Part shown: positions 23,262 to 32,280 of the stretch, in pieces
Numbering within the stretch: the first letter of the stretch is position 1
How the letters are laid out: every line of letters starts with the position of its first letter
Source of the DNA: Actinomycetota bacterium
GTDB lineage: Bacteria > Actinomycetota > Acidimicrobiia > Acidimicrobiales > Ilumatobacteraceae
Direction: 5' to 3'
NCBI GenBank assembly: GCA_009923855.1
Contig: RFST01000003.1
Span: forward strand, 1 to 36,897
Length of the DNA: 36,897 bases
Notes under the pieces: model-generated
The model's database searches: none
What the model was told of the DNA's origin: nothing
Seen by the model: the letters and a program-made list of their open reading frames with translations, nothing else
Made by a program: the position numbers and the translations under genes

Positions 23262-24587
23262 TCAGTTGGCACCGATCACATCGATGCCGCGCATGTAGGG
23301 CCGTAGGACGTCGGGCACGGTCACGGTGCCGTCGGCGTTGCGGTGGGTTTCACAAATCGCGGCCCACACACGGGGCACCGCGAGCGCCGAGCCGTTCAAG
23401 GTGTGCACCAACGCGGTGCCCTTCTGTGGGGTGCCATCGGCGTCGACAGGTTTGTAACGAATGTCGCCGCGACGTGCCTGATAGTCGGAGAACCAACTCA
23501 CCGATGACACTTCCAGCCATTGCGTACACCCTGGGGCGTACACCTCGATATCGAATGAGCGGTGATGGCTTTGGCCAAGGTCGCCAGTGCAGATCTCGAT
23601 CACGCGGTGGTGCAGACCGAGGGCGGCGATCATCGACTCGACACGATCCACCATCTGCATCAGTAATTCGGGGGCTTGGTCAGGGGTAGCCAGGGCGAGA
23701 ATCTCGACCTTGTCGAATTCGTGGCTGCGCAACATGCCGCGCGTGTCACGACCGGCGGCTCCGGCTTCGCGACGGAAGCACGGGCTGTAGGCCATGAACC
23801 GAGCGGGGAGTTCGGCGGCGGCGACGACTTCACCGGCGTACATCGAGGTGAGCGGTACCTCGGCAGTGGGAATGCACCACAGGCCATCGCGTTCGATTGC
23901 GTACGAATCGTCGGCGAACTTGGGCAGCTGACCAGTGGCTGTGAGCGTGGCGGTCGAGACCAGCGACGGCGGGCGAATCTCTTCGAACTCATCGGCGCAG
24001 GTGTCGAGGGCGTACTGGCACAGCGCGCGCGCCATGGTGGCGCCTGCTCCGCGCTGCATGGTGAACATCGACGCAGCGATTTTCGTGGCGCGTTCCGCGT
24101 CGAGGATGCCGAGTTCCACTGCGGTGTCCCAGTGCGGCACCTGTTGATGATCAGCGAAACCGTTGGTGCCACCGTCGGGCAGATACGGGCCGCGCACCAC
24201 CGGGTTCTCGGTGTCGTTGATGCCGTCGGGTGCGTCGGAATGCGGCAGGTTCGGTATCGCCAACAGCACTTCTCGCAGAGCAGCCTCGACCTCGTCATGT
24301 TCGACCGCGAGACGGTCTTCGTCGGCGCCGAATGCGCGACTGGTGGCCTGCAGTTGTTCGGCTTCGGCGATATCGGCGTCGCTGCCGGAGCGACGCAATT
24401 GCCCCACCTGTTTCGAGATGGCGTTCACCTGGGAACGAATGTCGTCACGTGCCGATGTGATCTCGCGCAGACGCGCATCGAGCCGAGTGGCGTCGTCGAG
24501 TTGGGTGAGCACCGCGGTGTCGCCGCGGCGGGCGAGTGCGGCGCGCACGCCATCGGGGTCGGTGCGCAGAAGCCGGACGTCGATCAC
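23262..24587 (-). CDS. serS: Seryl-tRNA synthetase
   Basis: The 441-residue class II synthetase has an N-terminal coiled-coil arm (about 30-105), which recognises the long variable arm of tRNA-Ser. The catalytic core follows: motif 2 is [19 protein letters not shown] with [12 protein letters not shown], and motif 3 is near the C-terminus ([18 protein letters not shown]). [14 protein letters not shown] forms the serine/ATP pocket. The stretch usually written E-[IV]-SS-x-SNF appears here as [15 protein letters not shown], with Trp-Phe in place of Asn-Phe, a mild variant. The start is GTG at 24587. The 55-bp leader is too short for a T-box. Confidence 0.96.
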   Translation of the reverse strand: MIDVRLLRTDPDGVRAALARRGDTAVLTQLDDATRLDARLREITSARDDIRSQVNAISKQVGQLRRSGSDADIAEAEQLQATSRAFGADEDRLAVEHDEVEAALREVLLAIPNLPHSDAPDGINDTENPVVRGPYLPDGGTNGFADHQQVPHWDTAVELGILDAERATKIAASMFTMQRGAGATMARALCQYALDTCADEFEEIRPPSLVSTATLTATGQLPKFADDSYAIERDGLWCIPTAEVPLTSMYAGEVVAAAELPARFMAYSPCFRREAGAAGRDTRGMLRSHEFDKVEILALATPDQAPELLMQMVDRVESMIAALGLHHRVIEICTGDLGQSHHRSFDIEVYAPGCTQWLEVSSVSWFSDYQARRGDIRYKPVDADGTPQKGTALVHTLNGSALAVPRVWAAICETHRNADGTVTVPDVLRPYMRGIDVIGAN

Positions 24588-24642
24588 GGTGCAGAGAGTA
24601 CCGGCGGTGATCCGCCGTGCCCCGTCTGGTGTCGTGGTGCGG

Positions 24643-25230
24643 TCAGCGGGTGCGCACCACGACGGTGCCGGCCACCTTGTCGTGCCAGGTTTGACGGTCC
24701 TTGTCCCAGATCATCCACAGGTACCCGAGGTACAAGATGTTGGCAGAGATGATCCACCCGAAGAGTTCACGCCCGAGAGCACGGCCGATGCCGGGGACAT
24801 CACCGTTGTCGACCCGGACCACCTTGTTGCCGACAATGCGACGACCCCACGTCTGGCCGGTACGGCCGAGGGCGCGTACGTACAGAATCACGACGAATAA
24901 GAACCCGAGCACCGCCACCGCAATCCCACCACCGAGAAGCCCGCCTGATGGTGCGCCGTCGGGGCAGATGACATCATCAAACACGGTCACACAGTCCGCG
25001 AACGCGGCCACGATCATCACGACACCGATGATGATCGGTACCGCCATGGCGATGCCGTACAGCAAGCCGTCGAGAAGGTAGCCGCCGAGTCGGTTACCAA
25101 AACCTGCGCGACCAGACGAATCGGATCCCCATACGTCGGCGCCACTGGTTGCCGATGACGCGTCGCCCGGTGGTGGCGGTGGCGGCATATCCCCGAGTGG
25201 TGGTGGCGGTGGCGGCTGCATATCGCTCAT
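24643..25230 (-). CDS. RDD family membrane protein
   Basis: The 195-residue protein has a Pro-rich cytoplasmic N-terminus with runs of Pro (MQPPPPPPLGD...) up to about residue 25. An RDD domain follows: GFGNRLGGYLLDGLLYG, a long double-span region, GRTGQTWGRRIVGNKVV and a final WDKDRQTWHDKVAGTVVV. RDD proteins are small integral membrane proteins of mostly unknown role; some act in transport or ion homeostasis. The extracytoplasmic loop has two Cys (DCVTVFDDVICPDG) that could form a disulfide. It is 55 bp upstream of serS on the same strand and 42 bp downstream of ctaG. Confidence 0.88.
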   Translation of the reverse strand: MSDMQPPPPPPLGDMPPPPPPGDASSATSGADVWGSDSSGRAGFGNRLGGYLLDGLLYGIAMAVPIIIGVVMIVAAFADCVTVFDDVICPDGAPSGGLLGGGIAVAVLGFLFVVILYVRALGRTGQTWGRRIVGNKVVRVDNGDVPGIGRALGRELFGWIISANILYLGYLWMIWDKDRQTWHDKVAGTVVVRTR

Positions 25231-25272
25231 ACCCCGTACCCTATTACACCTGCCGCGGCAGGTCGGACGGTT

Positions 25273-26217
25273 TCAGTCGCGGTCGTCGCGGGCCGGTGTG
25301 GTCTCGGCAAAGGCGCGTTCGACGTCGGCCGTGGTGAGCGGCACCTCGGCATTACCCACGATTTCCGCATCGGGCATACGGCTGCCGCGGCGGTAGTCGT
25401 GGCTGGTGCGGAAATCTTTGGCGAACTGGGTGAAGTAATAGATCACCAGGCCCCACAAGAAGATGCCGCCACCGAGTTTCATGAACGCACCCGCAAGCTG
25501 CTGGTCGGATGCCACCGAGATCCCCCATAGCCGCAGTGGTACCTCGTAGGCGGTGTACACGGTGCCCTCGGCGAAGGTGAGCCAGGCCGCGGGGATGGTG
25601 GGCACAATCGACTGGGCAAACAGGTAGATCATCTTGCCGACCACACCGATGCGGAACTCCTCAATGGGCCCGATGACCGGCATCCACATCAGCAATGAGG
25701 TGACCACAACCGCAACATGCAGCCCGTAGTGCAGGGCACCGTTCCAGAAGCCATCACCGACCGAGGCGTTCACCAGCAACGGGATGTGGGTGAGCATGGC
25801 CACACCGTTGAACACCACGCCGGCGACGACGGGTCGGGTGAGCCAGCGCACCGCGCGATACAGGCCACCGTCGCCGATCAGAATCCGCATCAGCCATGCC
25901 GGAGTGGCCAGCAGTGCAAGCGGTGGGATGAAGAAGCTGAGGGCCATGTGCTGCACCATGTGCACGGAGTACAGGTAGTCCTCGCTGATGTCATGCACGG
26001 GCCAATCTGATGACACCCACAGCAGCGCCATGGCCGCACCGAAGGCATACAGATTGCGTCGCGTGACGACCGGTTGCCCAGCGGGCACGGCCTTGGGGCC
26101 GATGACGCGGACGGTGTAGATGTATGCCGCAGTCAGGAAGCCGACGAGCAGCCACACCTCGGGGTGCGCCACGAAATCCCACGGGTCGAGATTCCAGTTG
26201 TCGGTCTGGGCGACCAT
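25273..26217 (-). CDS. ctaG: Cytochrome c oxidase assembly protein CtaG (caa3 type)
   Basis: The 314-residue polytopic membrane protein matches the CtaG_caa3 family. It has SSDWPVHDISEDYLYSVHMVQHM, a His-rich motif that may bind copper, then LLATPAWLMR, MLTHIPLLVNASV, HYGLHV and MWMPVIGP. This family, distinct from the Cox11-type CtaG, is needed for active caa3/aa3 oxidase and probably helps insert CuB into subunit I. The ATG at 26217 has GGAG five bases upstream. It is the last of the oxidase gene run (40 bp after ctaF). The C-terminal tail is charged and cytoplasmic. Confidence 0.92.
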   Translation of the reverse strand: MVAQTDNWNLDPWDFVAHPEVWLLVGFLTAAYIYTVRVIGPKAVPAGQPVVTRRNLYAFGAAMALLWVSSDWPVHDISEDYLYSVHMVQHMALSFFIPPLALLATPAWLMRILIGDGGLYRAVRWLTRPVVAGVVFNGVAMLTHIPLLVNASVGDGFWNGALHYGLHVAVVVTSLLMWMPVIGPIEEFRIGVVGKMIYLFAQSIVPTIPAAWLTFAEGTVYTAYEVPLRLWGISVASDQQLAGAFMKLGGGIFLWGLVIYYFTQFAKDFRTSHDYRRGSRMPDAEIVGNAEVPLTTADVERAFAETTPARDDRD

Positions 26218-26257
26218 GTCGTCTCCAGGGGTGGGGGGCGACCCTGACCCGTACGGG

Positions 26258-26587
26258 TCAGGACGAGAAGAAATGCATGCTCAGCAAGAACACGCCATAA
26301 CAGCCAATGGCTAGGAACATGCCGATGTAGAACATCAACCCGAACAACTTTGAGTCGAACTTCAGGTGCATGAAGTACAAGATCACGCAGAAGAACTTGA
26401 TGCCCATCAGGATCAACAGCAGCGGGAGGAATGCCGCACCGAGTTGATCTTGGGTGTAGCTGAGCGCCACTTCGATGGCGGTCACCACGGCCAAGAAGAC
26501 GGCGATCTTCACGTAGCCCATGTCGGACAGGCCATGAGACTCGCCCTCGTGGGTGTCGTGATGCTGGTCGGTGTCGGTGACGGTCAT
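26258..26587 (-). CDS. ctaF: Cytochrome c oxidase subunit IV (COX4_pro/CtaF type)
   Basis: The 109-residue protein has a His/Asp-rich N-terminus (DTDQHHDTHEGESHGLSD) and three membrane spans, with KIAVFLAVVTAIEVALSY, GIKFFCVILYFMHLKFDS and FYIGMFLAIGCYGVFLL. The LYFMHLKFDS motif is diagnostic for the prokaryotic subunit IV family. It stabilises the subunit I/III core. GAGG lies upstream of the ATG at 26587; the longer frame to 26650 overlaps ctaE and is not needed. The canonical CtaD of this operon also carries a fused two-span tail of actinobacterial subunit IV type, so two subunit IV-like elements are encoded. Confidence 0.92.
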   Translation of the reverse strand: MTVTDTDQHHDTHEGESHGLSDMGYVKIAVFLAVVTAIEVALSYTQDQLGAAFLPLLLILMGIKFFCVILYFMHLKFDSKLFGLMFYIGMFLAIGCYGVFLLSMHFFSS

Positions 26588-26607
26588 GATGTCCTCGCTG
26601 GTGGGCG

Positions 26608-27234
26608 TCAGGCCGGGATCAGGTAGACGAGGGTGAAGATCAGAATCCACACCACGTCAACGAAGTGCCAGTACAAGCCGAACAGTTCCACGGTTTCGGC
26701 TTTGTCGCCGGGCACCCGATTTTTGCCGATCATGCCGACCAACGAGGTCAACATGATGATGCCAACGGTGACGTGCACACCGTGGAATCCGGTGAGCGTG
26801 TAGAAGCTGGATGAGAACAGGCTCGTGGTGAAGCCGAGGCCCTCGCGGTAGAAGGTGGTGAATTCGTACACCTGGCCGGCCACGAAGAGCGCGCCGAGCA
26901 GGGCCGTCACCATCAACCAGACCTTGGTGTTGCGGTCGTCTTTGCGGTGCGCAGATGACACTGCGAGCACCATCGTCAGTGACGACATGAGCAAAACGAA
27001 GCTCGACGCCGAGGTGAAGGGAATGTCCCACACCTGGTCGGGGCCCAAGTTCTCCGAGTGGCGACCGCGGTAGAGCATGTAGGTGGAGATCAGGCCGCCG
27101 AAGAGCAGGCACTCCGACCCGAGGAACATCCACATCGCCAACTTGTTGTTGGACAGACCAGTGGAGGTGTGATGCGCCCCGTGGTCGTCGTGGGCGTCAT
27201 GTCCGGTGGCCGGGGCCACGGCGGTGTCAGCCAT
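26608..27234 (-). CDS. ctaE: Cytochrome c oxidase subunit III
   Basis: The 208-residue protein has a His-rich N-terminus (TGHDAHDDHGAHH) and five membrane spans. Diagnostic motifs are MWMFLGSECLLFGGLISTY, GQVYEFTTFYREGL, FYTLTGFHGVHV and the final YWHFVDVVWILIF. It binds lipid and keeps proton uptake stable in subunit I. The ATG at 27234 overlaps the ctaD stop by 8 bases. The frame continues to 27345, but that part is antiparallel to nothing sensible and overlaps ctaD. All conserved Glu/His positions are present, in contrast to the subunit III-like protein at 31702-32280. Confidence 0.95.
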   Translation of the reverse strand: MADTAVAPATGHDAHDDHGAHHTSTGLSNNKLAMWMFLGSECLLFGGLISTYMLYRGRHSENLGPDQVWDIPFTSASSFVLLMSSLTMVLAVSSAHRKDDRNTKVWLMVTALLGALFVAGQVYEFTTFYREGLGFTTSLFSSSFYTLTGFHGVHVTVGIIMLTSLVGMIGKNRVPGDKAETVELFGLYWHFVDVVWILIFTLVYLIPA

Positions 27235-29239
27235 GAGCGGCGACCTCCAGTTCGGTGCCGGCAGCCGGCGGGTCGTAGTCGTCGTCGGGTGCGGTGTGGG
27301 GCTCCATGCCCCAGCCGTACATCGACAGCAGCGCGAGTGCCGCACCGCCGGCGATCAGCCAGATGTTGTAGATCACGCCGTAGGCCATGATCGGCAGCGC
27401 GAGCGACAGTAGAATCGGCCAGTACGACGGCGACGGCAGATGGATGTGGCTGTCTCCCTTGGCCTCCTCTTCAGCAACGATCTCTTCTGCGGTGGCCACC
27501 TGGTGGTAGTCGTGATGATCGCCTTCGCCACGGTCTTCATACTTGCGATGGAAGAACTCGTCGAGGTGGCCCACGGTGGGGGTCCGGTCGAAGTTGTGCT
27601 CCTTCGGCGGGCTGGTGGTAATCCACTCGAGGCTGCGGGCATCCCACGGGTCGAGCGGCGCCTTCTGCGTGCCCTTGCGATGCGACACGTAGATGTTCAC
27701 GAAGAACATCAGCACGCCGAGCGCGAGGACAAACGATCCGATGGAGGCGATCAGGTTCCAGAACCCGATGTTGAAGAATCCTTCACCGGCGCGGTTCTCG
27801 GTCCACCTGTACATACGGCGCGGCTGGCCTTGCAGACCGAGCACGTGCATCGGGCCGAAGGTGAGGTTCATGCCGATGATGGTCAGCCAGAAGTTCCAGC
27901 GTCCCATGCGCTCGTTCAGCATCTTGCCGAACATCTTCGGCCACCAGTAGTAGAGGCCGGAGAACAGACCGAGCACGGCACCACCGAAGATCACGTAGTG
28001 GAAGTGCGCCACGATGTAGTAGGTGTCGGTCTGCTGAGTATCCGACGGCGCAACCGAGTGGGTGACGCCGGACAGACCACCGATGGTGAACTGCACGATC
28101 ACACCGACCGCGTACAGCATGGGCACGGTGAACTTCAGTTTGCCGCCCCACATGGTCATCACCCAGTTGATGATCTTGACGCCGGTGGGAATGGCAATGG
28201 CCATGGTGGCCACGGAGAACACGGCCACCGAGATGGGGCCGAGGCCGGAGGCGAACATGTGGTGGGCCCACACGCCCCATCCGACGAAACCGATCGCGGC
28301 GCCCGAGAACACCACCAGCGGGTAGCCGAACAGCGGCTTCTTCGAGAACACCGGCAGCACTTCGGACACGATGCCGAAGGCCGGCAGAACGATGATGTAC
28401 ACCTCGGGGTGACCGAAGATCCAGAAAAGGTGCTGCCACAGCAGCGGGTCGGCACCGGCTTCCACCGAGAAGAAGGTGGCATCGAAACTGCGCTGGAACA
28501 TCAACAGGAACAGCGCGACGGTGATGACCGGGATGGCGAACAGCAACAGGAACTGCACCACCATGATCATCCAGGTGAAGATGGGTACCTTCATCAGGCT
28601 CATGCCGGGTGCGCGCATGTTGATCACGGTGACGATCAAGTTGATGGCGCCGGTGAGCGATGCGATACCGGTGATCTGCAGGCCGAGCGCCCAGAAGTCC
28701 ACACCGTTGGTCGGCGAGAAAGCCACCGAGGAGTTCGGGGCGTACATGAACCAACCACCGTCGGCGGCACCACCCAAGATCCAGGAGGTGTTCAAGAACA
28801 GGCCACCGAACAGGAACGTCCAGAAACCGAACGCGTTGATGCGGGGGAAGGCCACGTCGCGGGCGCCGATCTGCAGCGGCACCATGTAGTTGGCGAAGGC
28901 GGCCGCCATCGGCATGACAAACAGGAACACCATGGTGGTTGCGTGCATGGTGAACATCTGGTTGTAGGCATCAGCCGACAACACGGTGCCGTCGGGGCCG
29001 GCGAGCTGCAACCGGATCAGCAGGGCTTCGATACCGCCGATGACGAAGAACGCCATGGCGACGACGCCGTACATGATGCCGAGCTTCTTGTGGTCGATGG
29101 TGAACAGCCACGACTTCCAGCCGGTGGTTTCCACCGGGCGACGGAACACACCGTAGGAGGTGGCCGGTGTGGCCACCGCAGGTGCGGCGTCGGGGCTGAC
29201 GACAGCAGGTGTGTCGGTCGGTCGTTCGATGATGGCCAT
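27227..29239 (-). CDS. ctaD: Cytochrome c oxidase subunit I, with subunit IV-like C-terminal fusion
   Basis: The 670-residue catalytic subunit has all redox ligands. His 99 (MFTMHATTMVF) and His 414 are for low-spin haem a. His 277 with cross-linked Tyr 281 (GHPEVY) and His 326/327 (WAHHMF) are for CuB. His 412 (VAHFHYVIFGG) is for haem a3. The D-channel region (QIGARDVAFPRINA) is intact. After the usual end (LEWITTSPPKEHNF) comes a His/Glu-rich linker. A two-span tail follows at about 600-650 (LPSPSYWPILL, then LIAGGAALALLSMYGWGMEP), resembling the C-terminal half of actinobacterial subunit IV. GAGG upstream of the ATG overlaps the ctaC stop. Confidence 0.97.
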   Translation of the reverse strand: MAIIERPTDTPAVVSPDAAPAVATPATSYGVFRRPVETTGWKSWLFTIDHKKLGIMYGVVAMAFFVIGGIEALLIRLQLAGPDGTVLSADAYNQMFTMHATTMVFLFVMPMAAAFANYMVPLQIGARDVAFPRINAFGFWTFLFGGLFLNTSWILGGAADGGWFMYAPNSSVAFSPTNGVDFWALGLQITGIASLTGAINLIVTVINMRAPGMSLMKVPIFTWMIMVVQFLLLFAIPVITVALFLLMFQRSFDATFFSVEAGADPLLWQHLFWIFGHPEVYIIVLPAFGIVSEVLPVFSKKPLFGYPLVVFSGAAIGFVGWGVWAHHMFASGLGPISVAVFSVATMAIAIPTGVKIINWVMTMWGGKLKFTVPMLYAVGVIVQFTIGGLSGVTHSVAPSDTQQTDTYYIVAHFHYVIFGGAVLGLFSGLYYWWPKMFGKMLNERMGRWNFWLTIIGMNLTFGPMHVLGLQGQPRRMYRWTENRAGEGFFNIGFWNLIASIGSFVLALGVLMFFVNIYVSHRKGTQKAPLDPWDARSLEWITTSPPKEHNFDRTPTVGHLDEFFHRKYEDRGEGDHHDYHQVATAEEIVAEEEAKGDSHIHLPSPSYWPILLSLALPIMAYGVIYNIWLIAGGAALALLSMYGWGMEPHTAPDDDYDPPAAGTELEVAAHG

Positions 29240-29248
29240 ATCAGGACC

Positions 29249-30577
29249 TCACTTACGCTCGAGCAGGTAGGCAATGAGTTCGTCGATCTGGTCCTCGGAA
29301 AGTGCCAGATAGGGCATGCCGCGCGTCTTGCCGTCGGTTTCGGTCAGCATTTCGGCATCGGCATACATCGGCTTCTTGGCCGGTGAGTTGCGGAGCCATT
29401 CGCGCAGTTCGATTTCGTTCAGACAATCCTCGGTGACGCCGGCCAGGTAGCGCTCGCCGAACACCTCGGGGTCCGCTTCCCACACGTCGGCTCGACACTC
29501 GTCGGTGAGCAGATCGAAGGTGGCGCCAGCGAAGGTGTTGCGACCCATCAGATTGGTGAGGTTCGGTGCCGCGCCGGAGTACACGAACTGGTCGGGGTAC
29601 GACACCACCAAGGTGTCGTCATCGGGGTCGTCGGTGCCACGGTCATCCACCAGCCCGTTCACCTGGTGGCAGCGCGAGCACTGAGTGATGAAAGTGGCCT
29701 CACCAGCGGCAGCAAGGGTGCCTTCTTCCGGCGACGTATACGGCTCGAGTTCGTTGTCCAACCACTGCTGGAAGTGGTCGGGTTCCAACACGATGGTCTC
29801 CATGCGCATGTTGGCGTGACTGAGGCCGCAGAACTCGGTGCACTGCCCGGCGTAGATGCCAGGCGTCTCCGATGAGAGGCGCAGGTAGTGCACGCGCCCG
29901 GGCACCATGTCGCGCTTGCCGTTCAGGCGCGGGATCCAGTAGCTGTGAATCACGTCGCGGCTGGTACCACGCAGCAACACCTTGGTGTCGGCGGGGATTA
30001 CCAACTGGCCGGAGGTGACGATCGGAGCAGCCTCAGCGGCGGTGGGGGCGAACCCGCAGATAGTGCCATCGTCTTCGACCTCGTAGTCGTATTCCCACCA
30101 CCACTGCTGGCCGGTGACGTTGATGACACATTCGGTGTCGTCGGTGTCGGCGAGGGCCATGACCACGCCCACGGTTGGGATGGCGATCGCGGCGAGGATC
30201 ACCGCCGGGATAGCGATGAAGAGATACTCGATGACGGGCTTGCCATGGGTCTGCTCGGGCATCGCCTGTCCCTTGTCGCGGAACCGCAGCACGGTCACGG
30301 CTAGCAGGCCGAACACCAACACGCCGACGATGCCAGCGGTGAGGAATACCGGCCACTGCAGATCATGAATCTTCTGTGCGTTCTCGCCGACGGGTTGCCA
30401 GGTGTCCTGCGGTGCGTCGGTGGCGCAGGCTGACAGGGCAATCGCCGCGCCAATGGCAGCGGCGATACCGGGAATACGACGGCGACGGCGGGGGTTGACG
30501 GCGCTCACGCGGTCAAGTGTATGCGCGTCATGTGAGCCGTCCGAGATGGTGCGATCGTGATTCGTGCGACTGCTCAT
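29249..30577 (-). CDS. ctaC: Cytochrome c oxidase subunit II with C-terminal cytochrome c domain
   Basis: The 442-residue lipoprotein-like subunit has a lipobox (ALSAC, Cys 51), two membrane spans (about 74-97 and 116-142) and a CuA cupredoxin domain. The CuA ligands are complete: His 211, Cys 246, Cys 250, His 254 and Met 257 (GQCTEFCGLSHANM), and VTGQQWWWEYDY forms the electron entry patch. A cytochrome c domain follows, with CSRCH at 300-304 and a long insertion. It accepts electrons from cytochrome c or the bc complex. The ATG at 30577 overlaps the upstream stop (ATGA). A GTG at 30508 would give a more typical 28-residue signal peptide and is a real alternative. Confidence 0.95.
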   Translation of the reverse strand: MSSRTNHDRTISDGSHDAHTLDRVSAVNPRRRRRIPGIAAAIGAAIALSACATDAPQDTWQPVGENAQKIHDLQWPVFLTAGIVGVLVFGLLAVTVLRFRDKGQAMPEQTHGKPVIEYLFIAIPAVILAAIAIPTVGVVMALADTDDTECVINVTGQQWWWEYDYEVEDDGTICGFAPTAAEAAPIVTSGQLVIPADTKVLLRGTSRDVIHSYWIPRLNGKRDMVPGRVHYLRLSSETPGIYAGQCTEFCGLSHANMRMETIVLEPDHFQQWLDNELEPYTSPEEGTLAAAGEATFITQCSRCHQVNGLVDDRGTDDPDDDTLVVSYPDQFVYSGAAPNLTNLMGRNTFAGATFDLLTDECRADVWEADPEVFGERYLAGVTEDCLNEIELREWLRNSPAKKPMYADAEMLTETDGKTRGMPYLALSEDQIDELIAYLLERK

Positions 30578-31686
30578 GGCACGACCACCTCGAGTTCAGC
30601 GCTTGACACCCCTGGGACATAGAACCGGTATCCGCCGATATCGGTGATCTCAGGCGCGAAGCTGGGAACAGCGAAATTCACGGTGATCAATTGCACCCCA
30701 CCTGGGTCGACCAAGGTCGTGCAAATTCGCGGTGGCGACCCCTCGTAGTCGGGCGCAAGGTCGATCACGAGGCGGCGCTCCTCATCGGAGTCGTTACGGA
30801 ACAGCAAGTTGTTCGCGTTTGAACGGGGGAGCTGCAAGGCACTGGAGCGATCGGTCTCATCACCGGGCTTGCGGTGCACAAGGGTGCCAGCCGCGGTGAG
30901 GCGCACCTCAGCGTTGCCGGCCTTACCGGCAACCGTCTGGCTGGCGTGCTTGTCGGCGTAAGTTTTTTCGGCGCCGCACTCGTCCTTGGCAGCGATGTAG
31001 GCGGTGGTCTCGTGTTCGTGGATATGCCGTTCACCGTTCAGGCCGCTGACGGCGCCGCCGCCGATGAGCACCACGCCAGACACGGCGAACAGCGCGGTGA
31101 TTTTCGGCGCCGTGATCGATCGCTTGGCACCGACGATGGCGCCCAAGATCAACACGATGGTCGCCACGATCGAGAACGCCACGATGGTGGATGTTTTTGA
31201 TGGCACGCCGAGCATCACTCGCGAGAACGAGTAGATCACGATGCCGAGTCCAATCGCGGCAGCCACCGGCATTTCTGCGGTGTAGGCCAGGCGGCTTCGA
31301 ACTTCGGCGTTATGGCTGGCATCGGCGCTGGCCCGCTCGGACCACGCCTGCAGAATCCATTCGGCGATGCCGGCAACGAACAGGATCGCACCGAGGATGA
31401 AGATCGCCGGGTAGGTCACCAACCCGAGGGTCATGGTGGTGACGGCAAGGCCGAGGGCGAAGGGCCACATGCTGGCACCGGGACGCGCGGCGTTCGCGGC
31501 CGCACCGTCGAAGGTGTCGGGTTCGTCGGCAAACACGTTCGCGTCGCGGGTGAAGATCACGATGCCGGCGAGCGTGGCGAGCGCCACGGTGGCCGAGACC
31601 AACCCGATGGTGCCCATCGTGCCTTCGGCGAGAACGCCGTAGGCCACAGTGCCGGCAAGCGACGCGACGGCTCCGGTGGTGAACAT
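30574..31686 (-). CDS. Polytopic membrane protein with cupredoxin-like tail lacking copper ligands
   Basis: The 370-residue protein has about seven hydrophobic spans (near 3-20, 26-45, 73-92, 94-114, 139-157, 167-187 and 196-216), then an extracytoplasmic domain (about 217-370). That domain opens with HIHEHE (221-226). It ends in a beta-rich stretch (LLFRNDSDEERRLVIDL, then GGYRFYVPGVSSAELEVVVP) that reads like a cupredoxin fold. The Cys-x2-His copper motif is absent. Cys 238 and the Cys in PRICTTLV could pair. I do not recognise a named family. It is 15 bp after the subunit III-like gene and overlaps ctaC by 4 bases. It may play the subunit II part in a redox-inactive paralogous complex; this is inference. 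Confidence 0.7.
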   Translation of the reverse strand: MFTTGAVASLAGTVAYGVLAEGTMGTIGLVSATVALATLAGIVIFTRDANVFADEPDTFDGAAANAARPGASMWPFALGLAVTTMTLGLVTYPAIFILGAILFVAGIAEWILQAWSERASADASHNAEVRSRLAYTAEMPVAAAIGLGIVIYSFSRVMLGVPSKTSTIVAFSIVATIVLILGAIVGAKRSITAPKITALFAVSGVVLIGGGAVSGLNGERHIHEHETTAYIAAKDECGAEKTYADKHASQTVAGKAGNAEVRLTAAGTLVHRKPGDETDRSSALQLPRSNANNLLFRNDSDEERRLVIDLAPDYEGSPPRICTTLVDPGGVQLITVNFAVPSFAPEITDIGGYRFYVPGVSSAELEVVVP

Positions 31687-31701
31687 GTCAGACCTGGGTC
31701 C

Positions 31702-32280
31702 TCACTTGGTGACGTAGACGACGAACCACACGGCCGAGTAGGCCGCGGCGATGAAATACCAGTACATGGCGTGGGCGCTGATGAGTTCGACCTCACGGTC
31801 GCGCCCGCCGAGGGAGCGGAACGCCGCCACCACGGTGTAGACGAGGCCGGCGATGACCAACGCGGCCATGGTTCCGGTCACGGCATAGAACAGGGCGCCG
31901 TAGGCGCTGTCGGCCAGCACCACACCCATGTCGACGTACACGAACGCTTGGGCGTTCACGTAGGCAAGACCCATCAAGAACACCACGCCGAGGGCGAGGG
32001 CGGTGTGGGCGCGGTCGCTGCGACGCGCGGCGTACACGGCCCACTGGGCGAAGAGGCACAGTGACCACACGGTGATCAACATCACGTTGGAGGGCACCTC
32101 GGGAATGATGTAGCTGTCGGGGAAACGCTCCCCTGCCGACACCACTCGTTCGCGGAGCAGCACCCAGATGGCGAGCATGCCGCCGATGAGCATGGTGCCG
32201 GCCACGCCTGCGAGGGCGGTGGCCACGAAGACCTGCCGGCGCGGGGCCGGGGCAGCAGCAGCGGGCAATGCGAGCGTCAC
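31702..32280 (-). CDS. Cytochrome c oxidase subunit III-like protein, divergent
   Basis: The 192-residue protein has five membrane spans and the subunit III pattern: an N-terminal GTMLIGGMLAIWVLLRER, then MLITVWSLCLFAQWAVYAARR, ALFYAVTGTMAALVIAG and a last span with AMYWYFIAAAYSAVWFVVYV. Where the canonical subunit has FYTLTGFHGVHV and YWHFVD, this one has FYAVTGTMAALV and YWYFIA, so the conserved His positions are gone. The GTG at 32280 overlaps the stop of the subunit I-like gene as GTGA and is clearly the right start; the longer frame to 32388 is not credible. It is probably a partner of that subunit I-like protein. Confidence 0.8.
   Translation of the reverse strand: MTLALPAAAAPAPRRQVFVATALAGVAGTMLIGGMLAIWVLLRERVVSAGERFPDSYIIPEVPSNVMLITVWSLCLFAQWAVYAARRSDRAHTALALGVVFLMGLAYVNAQAFVYVDMGVVLADSAYGALFYAVTGTMAALVIAGLVYTVVAAFRSLGGRDREVELISAHAMYWYFIAAAYSAVWFVVYVTK

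Noticed and set aside
24588-24642. T-box or other riboswitch before serS
   Set aside because: The gap is only 55 bp and contains just a 5-bp hairpin (GGCGG/CCGCC); no T-box sequence is present.
27440-29386. A 648-codon open frame on the plus strand, rich in His, Glu and Asp
   Set aside because: It is exactly antisense to ctaD, which has all catalytic residues. High GC commonly keeps the opposite frame open.
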